A stretch of 64,000 nucleotides of DNA from contig NZ_KV917376.1 in the NCBI RefSeq assembly GCF_002019695.1, positions 216,118 to 280,117 of the forward strand. Reading direction: 5' to 3'. This document shows, piece after piece, positions 42,966 to 52,294 of the stretch. Source of the DNA: Evansella clarkii (lineage in GTDB: Bacteria > Bacillota > Bacilli > Bacillales > Salisediminibacteriaceae). The position numbers and the translations under genes are program-made. The first letter of the stretch is position 1, and each line of letters starts with the position of its first letter. The notes beneath the pieces are model-generated. The model ran no database searches. It was not told the origin of the DNA and saw nothing but the letters and a program-made list of their open reading frames with translations.

Positions 42966-44594
42966 TTATTCTGATAAGTACGTGTCGTGGAATCTCTCTG
43001 AGCTGTGTGGTAATGGCATATAATCTGAAACATTCTTTGATATAACAATGTAATTTTGAGGATTATATAAGAATAGGTTTGGTGCTTGTGTCAGTAATCG
43101 GTCCTGTGCATCGAAGTAAGTCTGCTCTCTGGTGCCTTGGTCCACTTCAAAACGCCCTTTTTCAGCAAGCTCATCGAATTCTTCATCGGAAAAGCCCCAT
43201 ACGTTAGCTGACCCTTCTGTATGAAAGAAGAAGTTTAATGATCTATCAGGATCCGTTCCGGCACCGTTTCTTCCAGTCAGCATGTCATAACGCCCTTCAT
43301 TCCAGGCATCAATATAGTCGCCCCATTCCAGTTGTACAATTGTTACATCAATACCAATCTGCGCTAGCATCTGCTGGATCATCTGGCCGTCTGCTACCCG
43401 GTCTCTGTAGGTTCCAGGAACACCTATTTCAGCTTCAAAACCATCCCCAAACCCGGCTTCTTCCAATAATTCTTTTGCTTTTTCAATGTTATGCTCATAC
43501 ATTTCATGCTGTGAAACATCGATGGACCAGTTTCCTAGAGAAGGAGGTACCGGGCCAGTTAATTGAGCATCTCCGCCCATCACAGTATTTATTAGTTCAT
43601 TTCTGTCCACTGCTAAGCTGATTGCCTGGCGGACTCTTTCGTCGTTAAATGGTTCTCTCTCCGTATTTATTCCAAGGTAGTTGTAATCGAGCGTATAATA
43701 GTTGATAATCTCCAGCTCTACGTTGGCTTCAAGAAGGGAAACAGACTCAGGAGAAACAGTAGTTAAATGGATCTGCCCTGTCCGGACTGCTGCGATTCTT
43801 GAAGATTCGTCAATCATAGTCAGGTATTTCAGCCCATCCAGTTTAGGCTGGCCTTCAATGTAATAATCTTCATTTTTAGATAAAATAACATGTGTATCCG
43901 GCACCATTTCTTCAAATACAAATGGCCCTGTACCAACTGCTTCCTGGTTTAAATCACCATGCTCTTCCACTACTTCCTGCGGGACTATTGCAGCACTGCT
44001 ATGTGCAATATAGGACAAGAACGGAGCATAAGCATCACTTAAATGAAATTGAATCTCATAATCTCCAAGAATTTCTATGTCTTCTACTGATGTAAAGTAA
44101 GAGGCACCAATAGAAGCGGTTTCAGGATCTTTTATACGATCAAAGCTGTACTTTACGTCTTCAGCTGTCATTTCCCGCCCGTTATGGAATTTCACTCCTT
44201 CTCTAAGCTTAAATATATATGTGGTATCGTCCACCTGCTCCCAGCTTTCAGCAAGCTGTGGGGCTAGTTCCATATCATCATCAAACTGCAGTAGCCCTTC
44301 GTATACTTTTCCTGTAATACGAATAGAGGAGTGCGCTGTGACTTTATGTGGGTCTAAGCCGGACGGATCCTGGTCTGCAGCAATCAGTAGTGTTTGTTCT
44401 GCAGCCATGTTTTCACCTGTGGTTCCATTATTATTTTCATTATTGCTTTCTTCACTATCATTTCCGACTGCATTATTATCGGAATTACTTATGTCGTCCT
44501 CGCCATTAGTTGAAACAGCGTTATTACCACCACAACCTGCAAGGAAAAGCATACATATAAATAACGCTAATATGAATAAAACTTTAAACTTCAT
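42966..44594 (-). CDS. Solute-binding lipoprotein of the importer (SBP family 5)
   Basis: 542 aa. Signal with lipobox LAGC (Cys21), a Ser/Asn/Glu-rich linker (about 25-65), then the peptide-binding fold: LDPHKVTAHSSIRITGKVYEGLLQ-type start near 80, AEDVKYSFDRIKDP near 140, NDERVRQAISLAVDRNELI near 320. Family 5 proteins bind peptides, nickel or sugars; the company of murR, murQ and anmK points to muropeptides or MurNAc-peptides. GGGGGAAGAGG precedes the ATG. Confidence 0.92.
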   Translation of the reverse strand: MKFKVLFILALFICMLFLAGCGGNNAVSTNGEDDISNSDNNAVGNDSEESNNENNNGTTGENMAAEQTLLIAADQDPSGLDPHKVTAHSSIRITGKVYEGLLQFDDDMELAPQLAESWEQVDDTTYIFKLREGVKFHNGREMTAEDVKYSFDRIKDPETASIGASYFTSVEDIEILGDYEIQFHLSDAYAPFLSYIAHSSAAIVPQEVVEEHGDLNQEAVGTGPFVFEEMVPDTHVILSKNEDYYIEGQPKLDGLKYLTMIDESSRIAAVRTGQIHLTTVSPESVSLLEANVELEIINYYTLDYNYLGINTEREPFNDERVRQAISLAVDRNELINTVMGGDAQLTGPVPPSLGNWSIDVSQHEMYEHNIEKAKELLEEAGFGDGFEAEIGVPGTYRDRVADGQMIQQMLAQIGIDVTIVQLEWGDYIDAWNEGRYDMLTGRNGAGTDPDRSLNFFFHTEGSANVWGFSDEEFDELAEKGRFEVDQGTREQTYFDAQDRLLTQAPNLFLYNPQNYIVISKNVSDYMPLPHSSERFHDTYLSE

Positions 44595-44609
44595 TCCTCT
44601 TCCCCCTTA

Positions 44610-45710
44610 TTACTTGAGTGAATTTAAAATTAAATTGTGGAACGTCTGCCTGAAATCATTGATGTTTTTGGGCTCTGAAGCAACATGAAGCCGACTGGTA
44701 AAGATTACTGCGAGCAAATTTTTCTCCGGAGACACCCAAATCGATGGCCCGGTAAAACCAGTGTGTCCTGCTCCTTCAGGAAACACTGGGGAAATGGACC
44801 AGCCTAATCCTCTGTTACCAGCCTGCTTTTCCATACTTTTCGTCACGAGCTTTCTGTTAACCAATTGCACTCCCCCCCAATCACCTCCCTTAAGAAAAAA
44901 CTGTGCTACTTTTGCTACATCCTCTACCGTTGAAAAAATACCAGCATGACCTGCCTGCCCTTCCCAAAAGTAGTGGGCATTACCGTCGTTCACTTCTCCA
45001 ATAATCGGCTTTCTGGTTGAGCGCCACTCCCTGAAGGATAAGCCTCGGTCCCTGCACATTTGCTGTTCAATCTGGTTGCCGTATTCTGTAGCTGCAATAT
45101 CTTCAGCTGATACAGGCCCAAATGTCATGGATGAAAGATTTAACGGTTCAGTAATTAATTCATGCAAAGCTTCTTGAAGGCTCAGGCTAGTTGTTTCCTT
45201 TATGATTTCACCAAGCAGCATAAAGTTTAGATCGCTGTATGTAATTTTCTCTTCATTATTTTCAGGCTGTATTAATCCCGGGAGTAAGCCCACAAGAATG
45301 TCATAAAAGTTTTTTTCTTTAGCTGTGTAAAATGGAAACCAGGCCATTAAACTTGATGAATGGGTCAAAAGCTGGAAAACAGTAATATGACCTATGTGTT
45401 TGTTTAGCTCTGGTCTTATGCGGATGTCTGAGAGGCACTCTGTAAGTTTAGTGGCAAGGGTTAGCTTATCTTCTGTAATGAGGCGGAAAATCATTAGTGA
45501 GGTTATAATCTTCGTAACAGAAGCTAAGTCGTACATCGTATTCTTCGTTACCTTTTTGCTTATTGGGCTTTTGACAGAATATCCATATGCATTTTGATAT
45601 ATCACCTTATTTTCTTTAATCACTCTACAGTTTAAGCCAGGCAGGATTCCCCGGTAAGCTGTTTCGGATAGAAACCGGTCAATTTCTTTTATATCCAGGT
45701 GTCCCATCAT
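44610..45710 (-). CDS. Serine hydrolase of the beta-lactamase family, AmiE-like role possible
   Basis: 366 aa. Class C-type motifs: ASVTK (SxxK nucleophile, near 63), YSD near 160 in place of YxN, HTGFTG near 312 in place of KTG. No signal peptide, so probably cytoplasmic. In B. subtilis the mur recycling cluster contains AmiE, a member of this superfamily that cuts MurNAc from L-Ala and is exported. An intracellular enzyme of that activity fits the importer here. The start may be ATG 45710 or 45707. Confidence 0.85.
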   Translation of the reverse strand: MMGHLDIKEIDRFLSETAYRGILPGLNCRVIKENKVIYQNAYGYSVKSPISKKVTKNTMYDLASVTKIITSLMIFRLITEDKLTLATKLTECLSDIRIRPELNKHIGHITVFQLLTHSSSLMAWFPFYTAKEKNFYDILVGLLPGLIQPENNEEKITYSDLNFMLLGEIIKETTSLSLQEALHELITEPLNLSSMTFGPVSAEDIAATEYGNQIEQQMCRDRGLSFREWRSTRKPIIGEVNDGNAHYFWEGQAGHAGIFSTVEDVAKVAQFFLKGGDWGGVQLVNRKLVTKSMEKQAGNRGLGWSISPVFPEGAGHTGFTGPSIWVSPEKNLLAVIFTSRLHVASEPKNINDFRQTFHNLILNSLK

Positions 45711-45715
45711 TCACC

Positions 45716-46579
45716 TCATTTCCTGTTTTTAATAGATTTTCTTGTACTTTCAAGGTATTTAACAGCTTCTTCATAATTTTTCGAAGCTACACCTGTGTAG
45801 ATAATATCAATTATGTTTAATTGGGCGATCCTGGAAGCCATAGCTCCGCTTCGGATACTTTTCTCCAAAGAGGAAGCAAATAAGCAGACGTCAGCCATTT
45901 GGGTAATCCGGGACTTTCCATACTTGGTGAGTGAGATGATTTTTGCTCCGTTTTGTTTTGCTATTTTTATAGAATCAATTACTTCCTGAGTCTCCCCGGA
46001 ATAAGATATAGCGAGAACAGTATCTTTATCTGTTAAATGAGCAGCAGAGGTGAGCTGACCATGATTATCGGGGTATGCCTGACACCAGCGGTTAATTCTT
46101 GCAAATTTTTGCTCCACATCAATCGCTATAACTCCTGAAGCACCTACTCCATATACATCAATTTTTCTCGCGGAGTCTAATATATTTATTGCTTGTTCTA
46201 CCGCACCATAATCGATAATGGATAATGTATTCTCAATAGATTTCAAGTTATTAATAGTAACAAAGTCAACGATATGCTTCACTTCTGTAAAATACTTCAA
46301 TTCGGAAATATCCTCATATTTCGTGTTAAGTGTTTCATTCATACTTAACGAAGCTGAAATGTTAAGCTTCAGTTCTTTAAATCCCTTAAACCCTAGTGAA
46401 CGACACATCCGGATAATTGTTGCTTCACTGACTTTGCATACTTTTGCCAGCTTAGAAATTGACAAATCTAATATTTCTTGTGGGTGATTGATAATATAAT
46501 TTGCTACCTTCTGTTCCGAAGGCTTTAAATGTGATGCACTTTCTTTTATTTTCACTAGGCCGTTAAAAAATGAATACAA
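45716..46579 (-). CDS. murR: RpiR-family regulator, MurR-like
   Basis: 287 aa from TTG 46579 (AAGGTGGG 7 nt upstream; the frame runs to 46591). N-terminal helix-turn-helix ISKLAKVCKVSEATIIRMCRSLGFKGFKELK (broken here: residues about 42-73) and a SIS sugar-phosphate domain (DVYGVGASGVIAIDVEQKF, AISYSGETQEVIDSIKIAK). MurR of E. coli and B. subtilis responds to MurNAc-6-P. Being first gene of the operon with murQ and anmK, it is likely its regulator. Confidence 0.9.
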   Translation of the reverse strand: MYSFFNGLVKIKESASHLKPSEQKVANYIINHPQEILDLSISKLAKVCKVSEATIIRMCRSLGFKGFKELKLNISASLSMNETLNTKYEDISELKYFTEVKHIVDFVTINNLKSIENTLSIIDYGAVEQAINILDSARKIDVYGVGASGVIAIDVEQKFARINRWCQAYPDNHGQLTSAAHLTDKDTVLAISYSGETQEVIDSIKIAKQNGAKIISLTKYGKSRITQMADVCLFASSLEKSIRSGAMASRIAQLNIIDIIYTGVASKNYEEAVKYLESTRKSIKNRK

Positions 46580-46837
46580 TTTACTGCCCACCTTTATGAA
46601 GTTTTATTACATTATTTTATTATAAATTGTAGTTAAACTACCTAAATAATATGGCATGTTTTTCCTTATGTCAATAATTATTTTGAAAAATTAGAATTTT
46701 ATGACTACGGAAACTCATGGCGTTTTACCTTTAAGATATAGTTTATGAATACGGAATAGTTTCGAAAAGTCTGGTTTTAAAACGATAAAGGAGACTAATT
46801 TCAAACGAGGCAATCAAAAACTTAAAGAACGATCGTT

Positions 46838-46880
46838 TATCAGCGAAACCGAAACTGCCCCCCCTATATCAGCGAAAACC
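46838..46880. repeat. Two copies of ATCAGCGAAA (TTTCGCTGAT family)
   Basis: ATCAGCGAAA occurs at 46841 and 46870. It is the reverse complement of TTTCGCTGAT, the last variant in the array at 57381-57472. This is a small remnant in the 46580-47001 gap, which otherwise holds the murR promoter region and the terminator at 46885. Confidence 0.55.
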
Positions 46881-46884
46881 CAAA

Positions 46885-46930
46885 AACAAAAAAAGCTTCT
46901 CACAAGTTTGGTCAACTTATGGAAGCTTAT
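46885..46930 (-). terminator. Terminator of the HesB-like gene / glyA operon
   Basis: AAGCTTC and GAAGCTT with ATAAGTT/AACTTGT inside form a stem (46895-46930), followed by a long T run on the minus strand. Confidence 0.85.
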
Positions 46931-47001
46931 TCGCACCGCCTCGATCGAGGAAGTATATTAAATTAACAGCACCGGCAATTTTTCAGCAATTAGCTCTGCA
47001 G

Positions 47002-47307
47002 TTAGTCAAGTTCAATAGCGCATGCGCTTGATTGAAAACTTTCCCCTATCAGAAACTCTCCATCTTCTGTGTAATCAATCTGTGTTTCTTCATCTAAATA
47101 CCGTTTAGTAAATCGATCAATTCGTAGTTGCACTCCTTCATGCTCTAGGACTGTATCATTCCGGCGGGGCTCATCAAAAACAAGGGAAAACTTAACAGAA
47201 ATCCCGCATCCACCGGCTACATCAGCATCAATCCGAGGTCCCCGTTCTTCTTCTGTCTCAATACTTTTTAACTTGGTTAAGGCTGCATCCGTTAATGTAA
47301 TAACCAT
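47002..47307 (-). CDS. HesB/IscA-like iron-sulfur family protein (YqkB type)
   Basis: 101 aa from ATG 47307 (GAAGGGAAG upstream). A small beta-rich HesB/A-type domain with Cys in GGCGISVKFSL (near 34) and a second Cys near the C-terminus in SSACAIEL, rather than the CxC of true IscA. Members of this YqkB-like group are usually called iron-sulfur biosynthesis family without proven activity. It lies 17 bases after glyA and is likely co-transcribed. Confidence 0.82.
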   Translation of the reverse strand: MVITLTDAALTKLKSIETEEERGPRIDADVAGGCGISVKFSLVFDEPRRNDTVLEHEGVQLRIDRFTKRYLDEETQIDYTEDGEFLIGESFQSSACAIELD

Positions 47308-47324
47308 CGGATCCACTTCCCTTC

Positions 47325-48575
47325 TTATACGTTGACCAGCTGCTGGAATAACGGATAGGCACTACAAATGGCTTTTGTTGTTTCCTTTGCCTTTGCTAAA
47401 ACATTTTCGTCACCTTTGCTCTTCAGCACATCAGCGATCACTTTTGCGATTTGTTCCATTTCTTTCTTCTTCATTCCCCGCGTTGTTAAAGCAGCAGTCC
47501 CCATTCGGACTCCACTTGTAACAAACGGACTTTCGGGATCAAACGGAATCGTATTTTTGTTAACAGTAATACCCGCCTCTTCAAGAAGCTGCTCCGCTTC
47601 TTTTCCAGTCAGGCTCCATGGGCGAACGTCAAGGAGCACGAGGTGATTATCTGTGCCTCCTGAAACAAGGGAAGCTCCTTCTTTCTTCAATGCTTCAGCA
47701 AAAGCCTGGGCATTGTCTACAACTTGTTTGGCGTATTCTTTAAATCCAGGCTGCAATGCTTCCCTGAAGGCAACTGCTTTAGCTGCAATAATGTGCATTT
47801 GCGGCCCGCCTTGTGTTCCAGGGAAGACAGCTTTATTAACCTTTTTAAAAACTTCTTCATTATTCGATAAGACGATGCCTCCCCGAGGTCCGCGCAAAGT
47901 TTTGTGTGTTGTACTTGTTACAACATCCGCGTAAGGTACAGGTGATGGGTGCAGCCCTGCTGCAACAAGCCCTGCAATATGCGCCATATCCACCATCAGC
48001 TTTGCACCGACCTGATCTGCTATATCTCTGAACCTGGCAAAATCGATCGTTCTTGGATAAGCGCTTGCACCTGCAATAATTAATTTTGGCTTTTCTTTTT
48101 TCGCCAGTGCTTCCAGCTCCTCATAATCAATCATGTGAGTATCTTCCCTCACTCCGTATGAGACAACATCAAACCACTTACCGGACATACTCACCGGGCT
48201 CCCGTGTGTCAGATGGCCTCCGTGCGAGAGATTCATCCCCATAATTTTGTCGCCTGGCTCCAGTAAAGCGAAAAATACAGCTGTATTTGCCTGAGCGCCT
48301 GAGTGTGGCTGGACATTTGCATATTTAGCGTCATACAGACTTTTTAAGCGGTCGATGGCTGCCTGTTCCGCAACATCTACAAATTCACATCCGCCATAAT
48401 ATCGCTTTCCTGGGTAGCCTTCTGCGTATTTGTTTGCCATCACATTTCCCATTACTTCTAAAACTTCCGGGCTGACAAAATTCTCAGATGCAATTAATTC
48501 CAATGTGTTGAGCTGCCTCTTCTCTTCATTTTCGATCGCTTCAAAAATAAGTTCATCCGTCTCTCTGATTCTCAT
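47325..48575 (-). CDS. glyA: Serine hydroxymethyltransferase
   Basis: 416 aa PLP enzyme interconverting serine and glycine with tetrahydrofolate. [18 protein letters not shown] at the start, [19 protein letters not shown] near 95, and the PLP lysine in [14 protein letters not shown] near 228. Start is ATG 48575 with CCAGGAGGG upstream; the ORF extension to 48698 lies in the riboswitch leader. Controlled by a tandem glycine riboswitch. Confidence 0.97.
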   Translation of the reverse strand: MRIRETDELIFEAIENEEKRQLNTLELIASENFVSPEVLEVMGNVMANKYAEGYPGKRYYGGCEFVDVAEQAAIDRLKSLYDAKYANVQPHSGAQANTAVFFALLEPGDKIMGMNLSHGGHLTHGSPVSMSGKWFDVVSYGVREDTHMIDYEELEALAKKEKPKLIIAGASAYPRTIDFARFRDIADQVGAKLMVDMAHIAGLVAAGLHPSPVPYADVVTSTTHKTLRGPRGGIVLSNNEEVFKKVNKAVFPGTQGGPQMHIIAAKAVAFREALQPGFKEYAKQVVDNAQAFAEALKKEGASLVSGGTDNHLVLLDVRPWSLTGKEAEQLLEEAGITVNKNTIPFDPESPFVTSGVRMGTAALTTRGMKKKEMEQIAKVIADVLKSKGDENVLAKAKETTKAICSAYPLFQQLVNV

Positions 48576-48661
48576 GAAATATCCCTCCTGGTTTTGAGTT
48601 GATAGTTTATATGAAAAATAAAGCACAGAACCAGGCAGCTTCCCTGTTTCCCTTTTTTCAT

Positions 48662-48708
48662 AAAAAAGAACAGGAAAGGCAGCTGGTTTTTCTGCCATTC
48701 TCCTGTCC
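48662..48708 (-). terminator. Second terminator in the glyA leader
   Basis: GGACAGGA and TCCTGTTC pair (48701-48708 with 48668-48675), with an inner GGCAG/CTGCC, followed by TTTTTTA on the minus strand. It lies downstream of the first terminator and 90 bases before glyA. Confidence 0.75.
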
Positions 48709-48719
48709 TTGGGTGAAAA

Positions 48720-48770
48720 TAAAAAAGGACAGAAAAGAGGCAGTAATTTGCTACCCTTCTCTGTCCTTTT
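48720..48770 (-). terminator. First terminator of the glycine riboswitch
   Basis: AAAAGGACAGAG-AAGGGTAG and the complementary CTGCCTC-TTTTCTGTCCTTTT form a long stem with a T tail on the minus strand, immediately after aptamer 2 and overlapping its 3' side. Confidence 0.85.
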
Positions 48771-48936
48771 ACCTGAGAGTTTAACTTCATCTTACGAAGC
48801 CTACCCCTTTGGTGGCGTTTTGCCAACGCGCTCTCCAGAGATGCGTCCTGTTATAGTTCCTCTACCTGAGAGATTGGTTCCAAGGGCCTTTTTGGAACTT
48901 GCTCCTTCGGTGGTAAAATACAACTACACTCTCCTA
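48770..48936 (-). promoter_or_regulatory. Tandem glycine riboswitch upstream of glyA
   Basis: Two aptamers in series on the minus strand. The 5' one (about 48936-48862) has GGAGAGTG, ACCACCGAAGGAGCAAG and ATCTCTCAGGTA; the 3' one (about 48840-48770) has CTGGAGAGCG, CCACCAAAGGGGTAGGC and AACTCTCAGGTA. These are the conserved glycine-aptamer words. The gap 48937-49085 upstream holds the promoter. Confidence 0.95.
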
Positions 48937-49085
48937 CAACAATCATCCGCTACATATTCATTTCCTATTTTTAGACTATTGGCAATCTTACCGTTTGTCA
49001 ACTTTTTATTTATAAATGCATAACTTTATAAATAATGCCCGGGTTAACATACGCAGAGATAATTACCGGCTGTCTATATTGTTTT

Positions 49086-50321
49086 TTACAGGGATAATAT
49101 CCGCTTTTCTCCTTCAATCGCCTGGATCGGCTCGATATTCTGCGTGAATTCCAGTGTGCCCATATATTCCTTTTGCTCATTTCGAATTGCAAAATAGCGA
49201 ATATAAACGAACTTATCCTTGAACTTAATCCAGAAATCCTCACTATCCTTTTTCCCGGCTTTAAAATCGTCCAGCAGGGCTTCTACGATATGAGCGCTTT
49301 TCGGAGGGTGGCAATTTTGCACAGTGCGGCCGATTACTGCCTTAGTCCTTGCAAAAATCCTTTCCGTTCCATGTGAGAAATAGCGGACAATATCTTCGTG
49401 GTCAATAAACGTAATATCAACTGGAAGGTTGTTAAATATTAACTCCAGCTGATTCAGCGACAGTAGACCAGTCTCCAGCTTGATAAAGCCTTCTGTTAAT
49501 GCCTTTGAATCTAAGTCGGCTCTTTCCGGCTTCCATACTGTAGCCGGCCCAGTGAGGCAGTATCCTATTTCATCACTTTCCTGAGCAATCTTTATCCATT
49601 CATCCTCGGTTAAGTTGCTCATCGCCATAGGGAAAAGAATATGCTCCTCTCTGTATATCATTGTAGTTACTTGTTCAGCAATATAATGAAGAGTACTGAG
49701 AACTGCTTCTTTATCCCCGTTGTAATTTGTTAACTGCTTTTTAGTATCCTTTATGGCGTCACGGATATAATCATCCAGCCTCCACATGTTAACAGAAGGA
49801 CCATTGATTCCATACTTCTCAAGATACGGAAATAATAATTGTTCTTTACGTGTAAAATGCTTGTCAATATCATACAGAAGATTGCACACGTCGATCAGCT
49901 TATATATATTAGCAGGGGAATCCTCTTTTTCAAATTCCTCTTTAAGGGGCAGCAGTTTCGATTCCAGTAAACTTTCGATTTCTCTGTTTTCTCTGTGAAA
50001 AGTGTGAACGGGATGGCCTGGAATATCCTTAGGATTCTCTATTTCTATAATATTTCCTTCCATAATACTTAAATGGGCAGCGGATATTCTTTCGAGCTCA
50101 CTCTTTGATAATGCTTTTTCTTCCAGAACGTCATGTTGATACTGGGAAAGTTCCATTATCTCCTCCACTGTCACTTTTCCTATTTTTTCATCTGCAAAGG
50201 CTTTAACTTCTTCCGGGTCTTTGCCATTAAAGAGATCCCAGAACACTGTTTTCAGTAATACCTTACGATCAGTACTTTTATCCACGGTGAGTTGCTCGCG
50301 GTTGTTTATTAGTTCGCTCAT
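49086..50321 (-). CDS. DUF438 / hemerythrin-like / PAS protein
   Basis: 411 aa. DUF438 domain (about 20-95: KTVFWDLFNGKDPEEVKAF), a hemerythrin HHE-type four-helix domain (about 100-250) with HTFHRENREIE, DIDKHFTRKEQLLFPYLEKYG and YREEHILFPMAM giving the His/Glu iron ligands, then a C-terminal PAS domain (about 290-405). The combination suggests an iron-based sensor of oxygen, NO or redox state; its output partner is unknown. AAAAGGAG precedes the ATG. Confidence 0.88.
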   Translation of the reverse strand: MSELINNREQLTVDKSTDRKVLLKTVFWDLFNGKDPEEVKAFADEKIGKVTVEEIMELSQYQHDVLEEKALSKSELERISAAHLSIMEGNIIEIENPKDIPGHPVHTFHRENREIESLLESKLLPLKEEFEKEDSPANIYKLIDVCNLLYDIDKHFTRKEQLLFPYLEKYGINGPSVNMWRLDDYIRDAIKDTKKQLTNYNGDKEAVLSTLHYIAEQVTTMIYREEHILFPMAMSNLTEDEWIKIAQESDEIGYCLTGPATVWKPERADLDSKALTEGFIKLETGLLSLNQLELIFNNLPVDITFIDHEDIVRYFSHGTERIFARTKAVIGRTVQNCHPPKSAHIVEALLDDFKAGKKDSEDFWIKFKDKFVYIRYFAIRNEQKEYMGTLEFTQNIEPIQAIEGEKRILSL

Positions 50322-50472
50322 TTAAATCGCTCCTTTTCTCTGTCAGACGGAGGGATCAAATGAGAATCCCTCTCACTATACAAAGTCTATCACTTCTCAG
50401 CGTTTAACTTAGTGACCGTAATCACAACAGGAAAAGGATTTGTGACGATCTTTTCAAATCTATTTTTTATAC

Positions 50473-50517
50473 AAAAAAGAAGCTTTCCACAAGTGTCATT
50501 ACTCATGAAAAGCTTCT
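50473..50517 (-). terminator. Terminator of betB
   Basis: AGAAGCTTTTCATGAG pairs with the CACTTGTGGAAAGCTTCT side (50478-50517), then a T run on the minus strand, 15 bases after the stop. Confidence 0.85.
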
Positions 50518-50531
50518 GCTTATATTAGGAA

Positions 50532-52004
50532 TCAGAACCAGTTGACAGGCTCAGGTTTGAGGTTCTGGAATATATGCTTTGTTTCTGTATACTCTTCAAT
50601 ACCCAGTTTTCCTAATTCCCGGCCAATTCCGGACTGCTTAAACCCGCCCCATGGCGCATGCGGGAAGTAAAGGTTGAAGTCATTGATCCAGACAGTACCC
50701 ATACGCATCTTTTTAACACAGCGTTCCGCTTTTGGAATATCGTTAGTCCAGACACCGCCGGCAAGTCCATAGACTGAGTCATTGGCAAGCTTTACTGCTT
50801 CCTCTTCTTCACGGAACTTCTCAACTGTTATAACAGGTCCAAACGCTTCATCCTGAACAATGCTCATGTCTGTCGTACAGTCTGTGAAAATGGTTGGAAG
50901 ATAGAAAAAGCCGTTTTGCAGTTCCGGGTCTTCCGGGCGGCTTCCGCCAACTGCCAAAGTAGCACCTTCTTTAATACCTGTTTCAACATACTCTTCCACT
51001 TTTGCGCGATGTTCAGCTGAAATAAGCGGCCCCATTTGTGTATCTTCGTCAAATCCGCTTCCAAGCTTAAACTTTTTCACCCGCTCAACAAGTGCGCTAA
51101 CGAATTCGTCATGAATGCTTTCTTCTACAATCAGCCTTGTACCCGCTGAACAGATTTGCCCAGCGTGGAAGAACACGCCATTTAATGCCTGGTCTACAGC
51201 TGTCTCAAAATCTGCATCGGCAAAAATAATATTAGGGTTTTTCCCGCCAAGCTCAAGAGCCAGCTTTTTCACATTAGCACTTGCCGCCTGCATAATCTTC
51301 TTCCCGGTAACAATTCCTCCTGTAAAGGAGATAAGATCTACATCAACGTTGCTTGATAATTCTGCACCAACTGTGCTCCCTGCACCAAGTACAAGGTTAG
51401 CAACACCAGCTGGAACCCCAGCCTCTTCCATAAGCTCGAACACTTTAATAGTAGTAAGGGGGGTAATTTCACTAGGTTTCATAATTAAAGTGTTCCCGGT
51501 TGCAAGGGCTGGAGCCAGCTTCCAGGAAGCCTGAAGCAATGGATAATTCCACGGTGTAATCTGGCCGCATACACCCACTGGTTCGTGCACCACTCTGCTG
51601 ATGGAGTTGGGTACGGGAGAATCGATCAGTTCCCCCCCATTTTTATCTGCAAGCTCCGCATAATAACGAAATACACCAGCGATATCATCCATGTCTCCGC
51701 GGCTTTCTTCTACTGTTTTGCCGGTATCCAATGATTCTAATCTGGCAAGTTCCTCTTTATCTCTTTCTATTAATTCAGCTATTTTCCTTACGATAGCCCC
51801 TCGCTCTGTTGCGGGAGTTTCAGACCATTCTCCGTTATCAAAAGCTTTTCTTGCAGCAGCGATTGCCGCTTTTGTATCAGCTTCATCACCTTCTGGTACT
51901 GCAGCAATGACTTCCTGGTTAAACGGATTAATAATTTCACGGGTGTTGCCTGAAAGAGCGTCTACCCATTTCCCATTTATGTATTGTTGTTGTTTCAGAT
52001 TCAA
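50532..52004 (-). CDS. betB: Betaine aldehyde dehydrogenase
   Basis: 490 aa NAD(P)-dependent aldehyde dehydrogenase oxidising betaine aldehyde to glycine betaine. QYINGKWVDALSG start, cofactor region ITPWNYPLLQASWKLAPAL near 145, LELGGKNPNIIF near 250 with the general-base Glu and FHAGQICSAGTRLIVEE near 282 with the catalytic Cys. TTG start with GGAGTG upstream. Diverges from the regulator gene; a shared inverted repeat lies at 52037. Named betB/gbsA by context with choline dehydrogenase and GbsR. Confidence 0.93.
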   Translation of the reverse strand: MNLKQQQYINGKWVDALSGNTREIINPFNQEVIAAVPEGDEADTKAAIAAARKAFDNGEWSETPATERGAIVRKIAELIERDKEELARLESLDTGKTVEESRGDMDDIAGVFRYYAELADKNGGELIDSPVPNSISRVVHEPVGVCGQITPWNYPLLQASWKLAPALATGNTLIMKPSEITPLTTIKVFELMEEAGVPAGVANLVLGAGSTVGAELSSNVDVDLISFTGGIVTGKKIMQAASANVKKLALELGGKNPNIIFADADFETAVDQALNGVFFHAGQICSAGTRLIVEESIHDEFVSALVERVKKFKLGSGFDEDTQMGPLISAEHRAKVEEYVETGIKEGATLAVGGSRPEDPELQNGFFYLPTIFTDCTTDMSIVQDEAFGPVITVEKFREEEEAVKLANDSVYGLAGGVWTNDIPKAERCVKKMRMGTVWINDFNLYFPHAPWGGFKQSGIGRELGKLGIEEYTETKHIFQNLKPEPVNWF

Positions 52005-52027
52005 ATCTGTTCACTCCAGTTTAATAA

Positions 52028-52054
52028 ATTAAGTTTGTTAAAAATATATTTAAC
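52028..52054. promoter_or_regulatory. GbsR-type box, betB copy
   Basis: Near-palindrome GTTAAAAATATATTTAAC (52037-52054). Read on the betB strand it continues TTTAACAAACTTAAT, and the same 15 bases occur in the betA leader. It lies about 35-50 bases before the betB start. Confidence 0.65.
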
Positions 52055-52244
52055 GTTCAAAGAAGATGTTATCATGTCTTTTTATAGCTGTCAAAGATAC
52101 TGAGGAATTGAAAAATTTTTGAAAGGATTTAAATACCTCCATAAATCCTATGGTTAAAAAGCTAACAGATATGACAGCAGGTTTATGTCGCCGATTTCCA
52201 TTTGACATTTCATCTGAATACGGTAACATAAGTCTGTAAAGAAA

Positions 52245-52262
52245 ATTAAATAAATATTTAAC
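52245..52262. promoter_or_regulatory. GbsR-type box, regulator copy
   Basis: ATTAAATAAATATTTAAC, the same 18-bp spacing and half sites as the betB, betA and binding-protein copies. It lies about 35 bases before the regulator's ATG, which suggests autoregulation. Confidence 0.6.
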
Positions 52263-52294
52263 GCGCTTTACTTTATACCAAAGGAGCGACTCTG

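Noticed and set aside
48576-48698. 41-residue N-terminal extension of glyA
   Set aside because: These codons lie in the riboswitch terminator region, and the ATG at 48575 has a strong AGGAGG.
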